A stretch of 64,000 nucleotides of DNA. It comes from Microcebus murinus. Lineage: Eukaryota > Chordata > Mammalia > Primates > Cheirogaleidae. Numbering within the stretch: the stretch's first letter is position 1; each line of letters starts with the position of its first letter. Of this stretch, positions 41,061 through 54,732 are shown piece by piece. The position numbers were made by a program, and so were the translations under genes. The notes under the pieces were generated by a model. That model saw only the letters and a program-made list of their open reading frames with translations. It searched no databases and was not told where the DNA came from. The stretch lies in the NCBI RefSeq assembly GCF_040939455.1, contig NC_134109.1, positions 35,853,501-35,917,500 on the forward strand. The letters are read 5' to 3'.

Positions 41061-43500
41061 CTTTTCCTTTTCCCTGCTTGTCCCGCCGCTTTAAACTTCC
41101 TGGTTCCGCTTTCCTTATTTTCGGTTTCAAATTCTTCATCTGCCGCTTTGAGTTCTTTACAGGAAAAAGTATAAAAGTAGTCATGCACGTTGAAAGACCA
41201 TAAAATAACCCAGTCTCGCTCTTTGCACGATTCTCTTACCCGCAACATACACTGACGCGTTCTTGTTTATGACCTAGTCCTGTTTATGACTGCGCTCAAT
41301 TCAGCGAGGTTGTTTCATTTAGCTATGCTGAAATTACATTAGAGGCATAAACCCTCAGAGAAGGTAGATGAAAAGGAGCGCAACTCATTTTCTCATGTTT
41401 AACAGGAATATGAGACTAGGTCTGGAAAGTACTATCCGGCACCAAGGGCTAGGAGGTAGAAAGAAGTTCTGTGGACTTCTGGAGGAAGACAGTACCTGTA
41501 ACAAAGACAGCGACAACTTCACCTTACGGGGGGAAGCTGGGGACAGTCAACAAGCTTTAACAGGTACCTGCTACGTGAGAGTAAGAAGACAAAGGAGGTG
41601 GTCTGTCCTTAAGAGGTTGAGTGTCTAAGATAGAGGTAAAGATACTTAGAAGTACTGATAAAAGGGTGCAATGGGAACAGAGGAGGGCACACCCAGACCG
41701 AAGGAGAAGCATGTTGGTGAGGGCTACCTGGAAGCGATGAGTGAGCCAGGTGCTCAAGTTTGCCAGCAGAGTAGGAATGGCATTCTTTACGTGGGTTGTA
41801 GTATAGGCAAAGATGACAGCAATGTGTATCGGGACTAGGAGTTGCGAACAGAAGGTTAATGTCGCTAGAAGGGAAGGAGTACAGGCAAGAAATAGCCTCT
41901 TCCATTGGACAGGATACATTTAAGAGCTTTTTGTGCCATAGTCTTTCTTTCCCGAGGCTCTGAGAGAGGAGAACCATCCTTTGAAGCAGGCTAGTGTAGC
42001 CCATATAAAAGTTACGTGAGACAGTGCTGGAGAAAAGTCTGAGAAATACAAAAGTTATCTGTGACCAAAAAGTAATGGTGACAAAAGTCATAGGTCAATC
42101 AATGAATATTTAAGTTTCTTTTATCTAATGATACATGTTATTTCCATGTCATTTCCATTGTGTCATTTAAGAACACAATTGCTATTAATTTCTTAATCTT
42201 ATCAGTTAAATAGTACTGGTTTTAACCACAATTCCCATCCTCTTTTCCATGAAATTGAAGAAAAAATTTTGAAATAGGAAACCTTTTAAAGAAAATATTA
42301 GGAAAACAAGGATAAAACCAAAATTTTTCTAATTGAAGCTGTCATAAATTGTGAGTACAAATCTCTTTATTTTGTTATTGGAAATTCTTTTTTATGTAGT
42401 TTTTTTTTAAGATAAAAGGGAATTAGTGGTGTGGAAGCAATACAGATTCTTTGCAGAACTGATGATATGATATGATTTAGAGATAGGGCACCAGCTACAA
42501 CTGAGAAAGAACTGTGAGAAACACAAACCCTTCAGATCTCTTGTTTTCAGTCAACCCTCACACACTTACCTCAAGTAAAGCAAGACTGCAGAAAAGAAAG
42601 CAGGCAAGAGTTCTCACACAGAAACACTAAAATTAGAGGTTCAGAAGGGATAGTTTCTTTTGCATAGTAACTATGTGCTACTTCTGTGCACAGTTATTGC
42701 AAACAAATCTTGCAGTCTGACTACCACATTCATCTTTAACACAGCTTTCTGAAACCACAGTAGCAATTATACCCCCATTTTCTTTAGCCATATGTATTTA
42801 TTTCTGCTCCATCTTTTCACCTAGTAAATTGATGTTTCATATGTTCCGTACTTTAAATGGCAACCTGAGCTTTTCCCAAAAACATGGTATTTGCATTTTG
42901 ATTTTATATGAAAGAAACTTTTGCAGTTAAGTTAGAGAACGTTGTCACATACTGACCATTCTTGGAATTTTCATGTTTTCCCTATTTGTATTGATTTTTT
43001 AAAAATCTTATTTTTTTCTCTTTGATGGTTGTGGCTCCGAATCCATTGAAAACATAGTCCCTTGAAAATGATCAAATTAGCAAATTTATCATCAAATAAT
43101 ATTCATCAATGCCATCAACAGTGCAACAAAACAGGTAAGCTCTACCAGTGGAGTAAAGTAGTACAATCTTTCTGGAGGGCAATGTGACAATAATTTTTCT
43201 TTATCTTACATATGATCATACCGTTCATTTAGTATTACTCATTATGGGATTGAATAATTTGGGAATTATTCGATTGAACAATTGAAATAATTCTATTATT
43301 TTTAAAGAAATAATAGAAAATTTAGGTAGTATGATTTATGTTAATAAAAAGGAAATGGCTTAAATATTCAACAGTAACAACAGTTACATAAATTATAGTA
43401 CATGCAAATGATGATTATGCAGCCATAAAAATTGTTTATAAGATTTTTAATGACACAGGAAAATGTACTTGATATAATTAAATGAAAAAAGAAGATATAT
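41061..43500. other. HSPA2 upstream intergenic region
   Basis: No gene recognised. 41550-41950 has an L2-like look ('gagggctacctggaagcgatgagtg' style text). 43330-43480 resembles an old L1 tail ('gattatgcagccataaaaat'). Otherwise unassigned A+T-rich DNA. Confidence 0.4.
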
Positions 43501-43507
43501 GCCTTTC

Positions 43508-44158
43508 TTTTTTTTTGGAGACAGAATGATCTTGCTTTGTTGCTCAGACTGGAGTGCAGTGGCATGATCAAAGCTCTCTGTAACCTCAAACTCCTAGGCA
43601 CAAGGGTTCTTCCCACTTCAGCTTTCTCAGTAGCTGGGACTGGGGCTGGGCCTAGGCCACCACACCCAGCTAATTGTTCTATTTTTTTTTTTTTTTTTTT
43701 TTTGAGACAGAGTCTCACTTTGTTGCCCAGGCTAGAGTGAGTGCCATGGCGTCAGCCTAGCTCACAGCAACCTCAAACTCCTGGGCTTGAGTGATCCTTC
43801 TGCCTCAGCCTCCCGAGTAGCTGGGACTACAGGCATGCGCCACCATGCCCGGCTAATTTTTTATGTATATATCAGTTGGCCAATTAATTTCTTTCTATTT
43901 ATAGTAGAGACGGGGTCTCGCTCTTGCTCAGGCTGGTTTTGAACTCCTGACCTTGAGCAATCCGCCCGCCTCGGCCTCCCAAGAGCTAGGATTACAGGCG
44001 TGAGCCACAGCGCCCGGCCCTATTTTTTTTTTTAATGGTAGAGATGGGGTCTCACCATGTTGCCCAGGCTGGTCTTGAACTGGCCTCAAGCAGTCAGTCC
44101 TCTTGCATCAGCCTCCCAAAGTGCTGGAATTACAGGTGTGAACCACTGCACCCAGCCT
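43508..44158 (-). mobile_element. Nested Alus: young lemur Alu inside an older reversed Alu
   Basis: The older element runs 43508-43690 and resumes 44020-44158. The inner, full-length lemur-type element (about 43690-44019) sits in its mid A-rich region, with 'ctattttttttt' repeated on both sides. Confidence 0.8.
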
Positions 44159-44583
44159 ATATCTTCTTATATATAGGATAATTTTATATACATGAAAATG
44201 TATCAGAATTGATTATCTCTCAATAGTAGGATTATTAGTAATTGTTCTAAGTTTCCTTATTGTACTTTTACAATTGATTTTTAAAACGGCTATTAACATT
44301 CAGTTGAAACAAAGTTTACTAAGTTCTATTATTTACATATAAATTGTTACTGATTTTCAACAAGCAGAATTTCTGTTTGGCATATTATAAATATTAGAGT
44401 GTTTCAAAATATTTTTGAAATTCAAAGACTTAACACATGGCAAATTCTAATTAATTCCCAGCACTCAAAAGAGTACCTGGAAAACAGTAGTAAATCACTA
44501 ACTCCATGCTTACTAAAAGTTAACAGACATATATCATTTAACCAAAAAACTGAAAATAATGTCACTTTTTTCCTGTATAAGAC

Positions 44584-44838
44584 ATGCCTATAATTCCAGC
44601 ACTTTGGGAGGCGGAGGTGGGAGGATCCCTTGAGCTCAGGAGTTCGAGATCAGCCTGAGCAAAAGCAGACCCTGTCTCTACTAAAAATAGAAAAATTAGC
44701 TGGGCATGGTGGCACATGCTGGTAGTCCCAGCTACTACAGAGGCTGAGGCAGGAAGATCACTTGAGCCCAGGAATTTGAGGTTGCAGCAAGTTATGACAA
44801 TGCCACTGCACTCTAGCCCAGGTTACAGAGCAAGACCT
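44584..44838 (+). mobile_element. Older Alu, forward
   Basis: 'atgcctataattccagcact' through 'ctctagcccaggttacagag'; 5' end missing and no A-tail. AluJ-like. Confidence 0.7.
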
Positions 44839-44839
44839 C

Positions 44840-46985
44840 TTATATTTCTGTGCTAAATGACACTGCAGAGACCAAAAGTTAAAACAAATTCACATCTGAA
44901 AATATTTGTACTAAGGAAATAAAGGTGAATAAGATGAGGTCTAAAATTATGTGCATGGCTATTAGACCTGCCCTAAGGAGACTAACTGAGCAAGAATAAA
45001 TTTTTGCAGAATTACTAGGAAAAAAACAAACTTGTGGATTTTCCTTGAACTTTCTCAGTCCCCACTCAGGCAAAACCTGCATAAAAGTTGTGAATTGTTT
45101 TGAAGAGGTAATGTTGGCCTATACCTAGAGAAAAAGAGGAATGAGTAACAGCCTATAATTTGAGGACCTTTGAGCAAACTGGAGTTCAACTGATGATTAT
45201 AGTTAAGATCTCTATAAATACTGCCATTTTATAATTCTTTGAAAGTGCCTTATCCTAAAATATTTCTCAGTCACCAATCACTACAGGAAAAATTCACCAT
45301 TTGTTTCTTTGAGTCTTAAAAAACTCAGTCTTGAAGTTACAGTTAAACTGTAGATACACAGTAAGCTGGAATAAGATACCTCCACTCCTGATATGAAAGG
45401 CCAAGAGTCCTGAACCTGGAGGAAGGCTTTTCCATAAGAGAAAATCTGTGACAATAGCAGACAGATTGTGCCTACTTAAGTTTTTAGTGCTAACCATAAG
45501 AGTAAGACCTTGTACAATAGTCTGAAGTAATCCAGAGGAAGTGAGGCTGTCCTGTACTTAGAGAATCAGACTCAATATGCCATTATTATTAATTCTTCTT
45601 AAATTCTTAAAATGAAAATTTAAAAAAATGAATTATACTGGCAAAGCAGTTATTTCTCTGAATAGTAGTAAATTATGTTTGCTATTTTGAAAAATGAATT
45701 AACCTTATGAAAGAGCTAAATACTATATCAGTGGGTTTTATAAATAATTATTTCTTTGTATTCATATATTAGGAAGGAAACTCAAATAATTTGTTGCCAT
45801 ATGTGTTTGCCATGAGATATAGTACTTTTCCAATAATTCTTCTATATTGAAAGAAATTAGAATTTGGCAACAAGAATTTTAGCTTGTTGAATTTTCTTTG
45901 TGTACTTCTTAAGCTACTCGGGAATGCCATAATTACCTATATCAGATGCTTTATTATTTTGATATTAGAGGATGGGAGGAGTTGATAAGTTTCAGACCAA
46001 TAATTTTTTAAAAGGGCCAGGTTGAAAAAATATAAATAAAAGTAATATACAGACAATTTAACTTCTGAACATAGAGGAAGAAATTTTATTAGATAAAAGC
46101 AATGGATTAAAAAATATAACAGAAGTACTTTATGTAACCCAATAATTCCATTTTATACTACTATACAGAAAATAATCACATTATAGAATGCATTTATACC
46201 ATTTATAATTATTATAATTCATTACATTTGTAGTTAGTACAGTCAAAATTTAAGCCATTTTTCTTTAGTAAATCTAATTCCACTAGTCAATAAAAAATTT
46301 TTTAATGAGTTGTTACTGTATTGATCTGGCACCTTTAATTATTGGTAATATTCTTTTGTCTTTCCTATTTCCTATTTATTTTTAGAAGTCAGCAGTTCTA
46401 TATGCTTCCTCATGTTCCCAAAAGAGATTAACTCTAGTATTTTTTAGACTCTAATACCTTTCTTGGCTTATTTGTTTTATTTATCTTAAAGCAGTTGAAT
46501 TCACGTGTATTTGAACTCTTTTAGTGGATTTCTCTTCTCCCTTCTTTCCCTCTACCCACTATCACATTGTAATTAACTGTTTCTCTGATTTTCAGTTAGT
46601 CTAATTTTTAGAATGAACATTCAAGTTATCCTACTTTATAGCTAGGGTTTTTAAATGACATAACTTCTGCATATCCTATTAAGTATATTCTACATTAGAT
46701 CTCTTTGTGCAACTCCTTATTAAAACATTTGAAGAAATAGGCATAAAAATAAAGTCAGCATTTCTGAAAATATATAACATCTTAATATTTCACGAGAAAC
46801 AAGATATAATAATAAGGAATTGGGTACATAGTTAACCAGAAGTAAAACTACAAATATATTCACAATCAGTAAATAATTTGACTATAAGATTCATATGGTT
46901 AAGAGATGTATATATGTGTGTGTGTGTGTAAAACAAAGCATTTGTAGTCAAGTTAAAATCTCACCAAATATTAAATTTCTCTATG
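44840..46985. other. Unassigned A+T-rich intergenic DNA
   Basis: Only short, unrelated open frames on both strands. No repeat or RNA gene recognised. Confidence 0.4.
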
Positions 46986-46988
46986 AAA

Positions 46989-47292
46989 GGTTTTGTTTGT
47001 TTGTTTTTTGTTTCTTTAGAGACAAGACGTTGCTCTGTTGCTTAGGCTTGAGTGCCATGGCACAATCTCAGTTTATAACAGCCTCAAACTCCTGTGCTCA
47101 AGCAAACCTCCTGCCCCAGCCTTGCAAGTAGCTAGGACTATGGGCACATGCCACCACACCCAGCTAATTTTTAAAATTTTTTTGTAGAGACGAGTTCTTG
47201 CTATGTTGCCCAAACTAGTCTCAAATTCCTGGCCTCAAGCGATCCTCTCACCTCGGCTTTCCAAAATGCTAGGATTAGAGGCATGAGCCACA
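46989..47292 (-). mobile_element. Older Alu, reversed
   Basis: T/G-rich tail then 'gagacaagacgttgctctgt' to 'aggattagaggcatgagcca'; many differences. Confidence 0.7.
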
Positions 47293-48737
47293 TTTCATTC
47301 GATACTTAAATTTTATATGAAATTTGAAAGCTGAGAAGCATGGCATTATACATTAATATTGAGAATAAATGTTTAACAGTTATTAATTCTGCCTTATTAG
47401 GTTATATTGCGAATTTCAGAAGAAAATAATGTGTGATTTGTGTAAATCTTACCGCTATTGAAGTAATACCAGTTCTGTTCTTCAAGATAACAGAATTGAA
47501 AGGAAGCTTCATCAATATTAATAAAGTATATGATTGGTATATACAGTGGAAAAGGAAGAATGACAAATGTTGTATTACAGTCAGTATCAACCATACTACC
47601 TTGTTAAAATATTGGTCTTAAAATTTTTTTCTCTGTAACCACTTCTTTTTATTTATACCCTAAACTACAAATTTTGGGGCATAAGTTTTTAAATTGCCTA
47701 ACTACATTTCATAATATGTAAGCTATAATTCTAGTTTTTTTAAGTTTAGAATTATATGTTTTTATACACATTTGTGATTATCTCTTTATAATATATGTAC
47801 AGTAGCCTAGCAAGCCCTTTTATTTTAGAAGGGAGACTTGAAGATAATTAGCATATAAAGTTTCATTTTAGTGTAGCTTTAACCACTGATGTTGTATGAA
47901 TTTTCTAGTTACGTTTCTGTAGCATATTTTCCACAAATATTAGGATAGTCAGCATGAATCAATTTTGTTACAACAAAGTGGTTCCAAAGTGATCTTTAGT
48001 GAGTTTTCTTGGATCTTTGCAACTGGAACTTTTGGGGTTGATGAAGTTTGTCAGGAAGACAGAAAAGATGGTGCCACTTCAGATCTGATATTCCTGGGTC
48101 TGCACTTAAAGATTATCTGTTGAAGATTGATTCTTCCCCATGTCCTCTCCAAATTCAGATCTCTCACTCCTCCAGAGGTTTAGAAGGCCCTATTTCACCA
48201 CTGCCACACAGAAAAAGACAAAACTCAAGAAAAATAATATTACAAGTTGACTGCTCTACAAGAAACAACATAATTTTTAGGTCAGAATTTCTTGGCTTTT
48301 GACACTAAGCCAGCATACTATTAACAGAACAGAGAATAGGAACAAAAGCATGGCTCCTAGAATTTAAATTTATTTAATTACTTCCAAATATAAGGTGTTC
48401 TTATTACTAATATAATTATTTAGCTATAGGGGCACATTTCAGTTTGTTCTTGCATGGTATAAGCTAGAATGGGTAGGGCATGTAAACGTAATGTAAAAAA
48501 GGTATGAGGTCAGACAGGTAGAGGAAAGTAGGGAGGAAGGAAGTAGTTAAGTGTTTTCCTTCAAATAAAATAATTTTACAATGTACTTTAACTTGTTAAC
48601 GGCAAATCTCTGAAACAGATCTAACAAATTTAAAAATTCATGTTATTTTTACTGTCTTCAGCCATCATGCTAATACTGCTTTCTTCAAATATTAAGTTCT
48701 GTGCACTCTGCTAATGAAAATGAAGTATGCGCAAGCA

Positions 48738-48765
48738 TACACACACACACACACACACACGTAAA
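48738..48765 (+). repeat. (AC)n microsatellite
   Basis: About 12 uninterrupted AC units. Confidence 0.9.
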
Positions 48766-50635
48766 GGAAGAGAAGGGGTTTTCCTTCAAATCCTAGCCTT
48801 ATAATCCTAACCTGTCCCATTGATTCTGGGTAGAATTGTATTTTTTGTAGTAATGCTTTGTCCTAATAATAATGATGCTAAATATTTTTAAAGTATTTTA
48901 AATAAAAAATAATTTGTCTCTTAAAATGTTTTTTTCTGCATCAAGGAACATAAGCATTTGGAAGAAAAAATGGTTTTCATAATGTGGATGATTAGGATTA
49001 TGTTTCTATCACCTAAAAATGAGCTCTGCTAATTTTGATTGGTATGAGCAATTGGTTTAAGTAGAATAAAAAACAACACAGTAACTTTTAAATAAGTTTA
49101 AGTGAGGGCTTTATAGGCTAACTCTATTCCTTTCTCAAACAGGTAGAGAACTATACAAATTATCTGATAAAATTATTGATATTCTTGACTCTGAAATGAA
49201 ATCATGCATTTTAAATTGTTTTTCATCCTCTGGCCCTAGAGTTTCCTGTGATTTTTCACGTAGTATAATGATCATTAAAAGTACATGGATACATTCAATT
49301 CAGAGCCGTGCATATAATCTTCATGCTATCTTTTTTTGTCAGCAAATGAGTAATGATAAATTATAATTGCTTCCTGTCCCCTAGCGATCTGTGGTGGGTT
49401 TTGATAGAAAGGATGAACAATTCTGACACTATTGATGGACCTTAATGATTTGGTTCTCCTGAATATAATAAGGGAGCAACTTAAATAGGATTTAAATTTT
49501 TTAATGCTAAATTCAACTAAGCATATGCATATAAATATGTAAATGGTATTAAATTGGTTTAAATTAGCATGAGTTTGCAAACTGCTATTGTCATTTAGCT
49601 TGTATTTACCACTTAAATGATTATATAGACATTGTCCATGGAATCTTCACCATATCATTCTTTTGTTCTCACTTGAAAAGTAACATTTGGCAGATGGTAG
49701 CCAGATCATTAAAGTGGTATGTTTAACATAGTATAGAAATCATGTAACAAACGTATAAAGTTAAAATAGTATTAGATTGGGAGGGATTGTTTCACTTAAA
49801 CTATTAAATACTGTTTAAGTTTGCTGCTAGGTTCCGGTGGTATGTACTTGTGTATCGTTGCCTGAAATTATCTTTCATTTCTTTTATGATAAAACTTTCT
49901 TTGTAAGTTTACCCTAAGAATCCATAGATATTTTTTGCAAATTGAATTGTAAGTGCCTTGAATAACCAACTTTTGTTTTTAAACACACTTACATTGCTCT
50001 ATAAATCTTAATCATATCAATCACAATGTGTTAACTGGGGAAAAGGGTTCTTTTGTTTATTAACCAGAGAATTGATGAATTTCTTATTCACATGCTAAGG
50101 CAAGAAGAGGAAACTGGTTATTCTTTCATCTTGCTTTTTATTGGGAGTACTTATTTTCAAATGATTTGAATCCTTCAATTCATCAGTCTCATAACAATGA
50201 AAGGAAATGGAGATTGGTGGGAGAGATTAAAACATAAGGGACAGGAATAGGGGTAATAAAGGGAGGAAAAGTCACAGACAAAGAAATGTGGAAGTTGAAG
50301 TCAAATTAATTTTTAATTGAGCACCTACTATGGGCCCAAAACATGGCTGACAATACCACTAAATGTTTTAAGTTTAAATGAAGGAACAACAAAACATATA
50401 TAAACATTTAATATTTCTTTCTAAAACATCATTCTGAATGAACCATTTAAATAAATAGAAAATTTTATTTTCCACTTCTGTTTTCACACTACTCAACATG
50501 TTGTGTATCCACTATTACCAGCTACCTTACCATGCACAGCAGATGACAGATGAAAAAGGAGCACAGCCTCCTAGGAAATTTATCACGTGATCCTAGGCTG
50601 AAAAGGCCCTTCTTTGTACTTCTTGGTGGGTAGAT

Positions 50636-50870
50636 TATGTAGCTTAGTGGTTAAGTACAAGAATGTAGAAGTCAGAGGTATAGGTTCAAATTCCAGGTCA
50701 ATATATTAATAGTTGCTATGTGATTTAGGGAAAATAATCTCTCTGAACCTCACTCCCCTGTCTAGAAAATTAGTATAATACTTACCTCATAAAGCTGTGA
50801 GGATTAATAGGAATTATGTATGCAAAGCACTTACAGAATAAAAAGTGCTAAATAAATGGATGCTGGGATT
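50636..50870 (+). repeat. MIR SINE
   Basis: 'gtagcttagtggttaagtac' through 'gcaaagcacttacagaataa' is a nearly complete MIR. Confidence 0.7.
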
Positions 50871-52599
50871 GAGAGCCTTAGGATGGATGGATCATGGATT
50901 TCCAAATCTGGGATGCAGCTTCAAGTTCTTAACATCAAATAAAACTCTATATGCTTCAGCTTCCTGGCATTCATCCTATCACTCCCAGTTTACTGAACCT
51001 TGGGTATCAAGAATATGGTAGGGATTCTACAAGGATATGTTCCCCCAGAGCTTTTTGGTACCCTGCATCCTAGATGTTAATGCTAGGATACCTGCAGAGC
51101 ACTGGCATTTATCACTGAGAAGCATTTGTTACAAAGGAGACGGTGGAGGTGAGGAAAGTTGAGGAACTGATCAAAATAGATAAATGGCAAAAAAAAAAAA
51201 AAACCCTAAAATTTTAATTCATGATAAAAACCCAGTTAAAATTAGGTATACCAAATTTCTTTATTTTCAACTATGTGTGCACATACACATTCAGGTTTTT
51301 TTCTTTTGGTACTGATTTAGCTTTTTGTTAACAATAATGACAAGTTTTATTTTTAAATATTATACCTGTTAACTGGTTTGGGGTGGGGGGGGGATTTTCC
51401 AGAGATCTATTAAATATGTAAATTCCTTAACTACTGATCTAGAAGAAAAAGTATTATTTAACCACGGAGCAAGTTGCCAATCACCAGCAGCCTCTCTTCC
51501 TACTTTGTTAGAGTATGAAAGTTAGTATCTATTATTGACTTAGGCATCTTTCGCATGTTCTTAACAATTGTTCCATTAGGCATTCTATTATAATTAAATT
51601 ATTTGAATCCTTACTAATCTCACCTTTAATTTTCAGATCCATTGATTTTTATTCAATTTTTATATCCTGTCCATATATTTTTTAACTACAGTAGAACATG
51701 GTTTTTCCTAATTGGTGTCTTGACTACTGTAGCAAACTCTGTCCTAATTTTAACACTTTTATTTTTATAAGTAGTCCCTCTGGAATCCTTTCTTCTAATT
51801 TAATAATTTTTGTCTGTACTCAAACCATTATTACTTTAGACATTAAACATTTGGCATATACCTTTTTACTCATGTGGGTCATTTCTCTGAATATTATTAC
51901 TTTAGGACTATGAGAGAGATTTAGACAAATTTCTGAGTCCTGATCTACTGCTGCCTTGGTTGTGCTTTATTAATCTCTGAGATTCTTAGTCCTATTTACT
52001 AAAGAATTATAGAACACACTGCACTATAATTGATGGCAAGCTTGTTAACCATTCCTCCAGGTTTTCTTGCTATTTAGAATAAAGGGGCCTTTAAGCAAAA
52101 GGGTCTCACTGTGTTTATGAGACAGAAAGAGGAACTTAATTCCACTATATCCAGGTTTTCCTTTCACTTTTCAATTTGGAACCTAAACATGTAAGTTACA
52201 AAGGCAGGAGGAACAGGCAGGTTTCACAGCCTTGGTTCACTGCCTTCAAAGCCTGGGAGGGCAAATAGCAATAGCAGAGTTACAGTTTGTAGTTCCACCC
52301 CAGGAAAGAGAGGAGGGATGTGAAACTACATTGGAGAAAAGTGTTGGATAGTTTTCATTCTCCCTAATTTTAAAAGGCAAGTAGCCTTTAAGTGAAGTCT
52401 TCACCATAATAAGGAAAATGGTACATTCTCCTTAGAAGCCTGTGCTGCCCTGTAGCTAGTTCCAGAACAAAAAGTTGTGTCCTGTGTACCATGAAACTAG
52501 GAAAAAACATTCTGAGGTGTGGCTTTCTAAAACTATGAACATTGCAGTCATGTAAAGTTAGAGATTGTTTAATGTTTATATATTTGCTTGCTAATTGTT

Positions 52600-54732
52600 G
52601 GCTGTTAGTACATGTCAAAACACTAAATTAACCCCCTTCCTAATGGAATGAATAATCCATTCTTCTAAGAGTGGTAGTATTTAGAAAAAGCCCTTATTTC
52701 TTTCATGATGGGAAAACCATGGCAACAGAAATTTTGATGAGGGTCATGGAAAAAAGTAATCTCAAAGAAAATCATGTCCACTAAGATACTGTATACTGTA
52801 GATTGGAAATTTGGTTTGAATTAATTTTATCTCTTTATACTGCCCTCTGATGGTCTCTGGGTTAGAGTACTTTTATCAGTCAGTTCCTATCAGTCATATA
52901 TATACCGTATTTCCTTTTAAGTTGCATTTCAGATTTAATTACTTAATAAACTGTTGTATCCAAGACTAGGATGAATCACTTTTCCTGCTTTTTCTGTTAA
53001 CTTTGTAGCTTTATAAAAACTTCCTAACTTCTAATTTTTTTGTGTGTATTCCCCCTTCCCATTATTTTGTTTTAATTCTGTACTGACTCTTCTGCTATTC
53101 CTAAGTTAACAGTGCAACATATCCCCACAAATCTCTGAGCTCACACTGTGCTCTAATAATTTCAACTAAATCTGTACTAGCCAATATGTCTGTCAGTTGT
53201 CCTGGCAACTTATTTTATGCAAATTGTATACAAAAATATGATTTGCATATTTTAAAAATATATGAAAAGGAACAATACTATTAAATTATTGTTCATAATC
53301 ACAAATTATATTTTTAAGCATAGGAGTTAAGTAAAATCCCTTTCATATGAAAAAGGTATTAAATTTCAAGTAATTCACATTAAAAGGCAATTCTATTCAA
53401 TAGATGTATTTATTGGTGGGTCAGTTTTGTGTTTATTGGTGGGTCAGTTTTGCCAGTGTTTTAATTCACATGTAATTGATGTAGACCCTATGTCAGCAAC
53501 AACAAATCTACTTTAACTTAAAAATGATAAGCTGTTTCCATGTATATGCTCTGTGATTATTTTATAGCCCTCAAATTTTATAGTCCTTTATACAGAAAAA
53601 AATAATAAAGTATGGTAATAAACTGCAATTTGCTATAACACATTTTCTCCAAATCTTAGATAGTATAAAATACAAGACATTTTTTCGTGCACTGTACTTT
53701 TATAGAACAACCAGATTTATAATTTATTTCTTTATTTTATTAGATTTTTTCAGTATACATGGCAACTTAAGTTCCAGAAGTATGTAATTTTAAAGGTGAA
53801 GAATCATTTTCCTTTAGATGTCATATTCCTAGAGAGCTATTAGTCTATTTATAAACAAAAATAGTTGATAAACTAACACACTTTATTTTAAATTAAAATA
53901 TTTTTAATGAATACAAGATATATGTCTTTTTAATTAACTATCATAGTTAAATTTAATATCACAAAACAAAATGGCTTATCCCCACTAATTTTTCAAGTGG
54001 GGGAAAGTCATTGGGATTTACACTTAATATAAGTTTTAAATGTGATTATTAAATGATAATATTTTATCAAATATAGGAAATACTCATTTATAAGAATTTC
54101 CTCCAGTTCATCAATCTTTTTAGGCCAAGTTTAAGCCCATGTCAACCTTAAAGGTTAGATTCAGTGCACCTAACTTGCCTAATAAGCTTGTCAATTTAAG
54201 AATATGAATTTCACTGATAACAAAGGGGAATAAATAGCTAACTCATGGTTTAATTGAGAAAAAAAAGCAAAAAACAAAAAAATTAAAAGTGAATGGGATA
54301 GTTTCAAATAATTAAAGTCATTTTTAAAATATAAGCAGGAATGGCCAATGATGTTGGGTTTAAATTTCACAGGATAACCTTTAAAAAAAAACACGTAGAA
54401 ATAGTGAAGTCATCACCTTATTGATAAAAAACTAAAGTTTAATAGTCATTGAAGGGGTAACAACCACTTGTAGTCTACATTTAAAAGAAATTTTAATCAT
54501 AGCTAAGAAAAACTAAAAACAATAAATTCTATAAGAAACAACAAAAATGATAAACATTTAATGCCTAAAATGTAGATACTTAAGATCCTAAACAAAAATA
54601 TTAAAGGTAAAAGGGCCTTGAAATTTTTTTCAAACAAATTCATCTTATAAAATCGATTTCTAAATAGCTCATATCCTTTGCTTTGGTGTTTTGTCTGCTA
54701 TCAACTAAACATTAGTACAGTAGAAAAATCAC
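52600..54732 (-). other. ZBTB1: Probable ZBTB1 3' UTR or alternative 3' intron
   Basis: The 2 kb past the stop codon are A+T-rich, free of SINEs, and hold several AATAAA hexamers on the minus strand (for example 53882-53887). The human gene has a long 3' region and an alternative shorter isoform with a different C-terminal exon; I could not identify that exon here. The lower limit is arbitrary. Confidence 0.35.

Larger units (their letters stand above)
47293..52599. other. Unassigned A+T-rich intergenic DNA, SINE-poor
   Basis: No gene recognised. Apart from an (AC)n run at 48738-48765, a G-run near 51380 and a MIR at 50636-50870, I see no clear repeats. Confidence 0.45.

Noticed and set aside
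41609..42091. 160-codon minus-strand open frame
   Set aside because: Low-complexity, Ser/Leu-rich, overlapped by another frame, in L2-like DNA; no recognisable domain or splice context.
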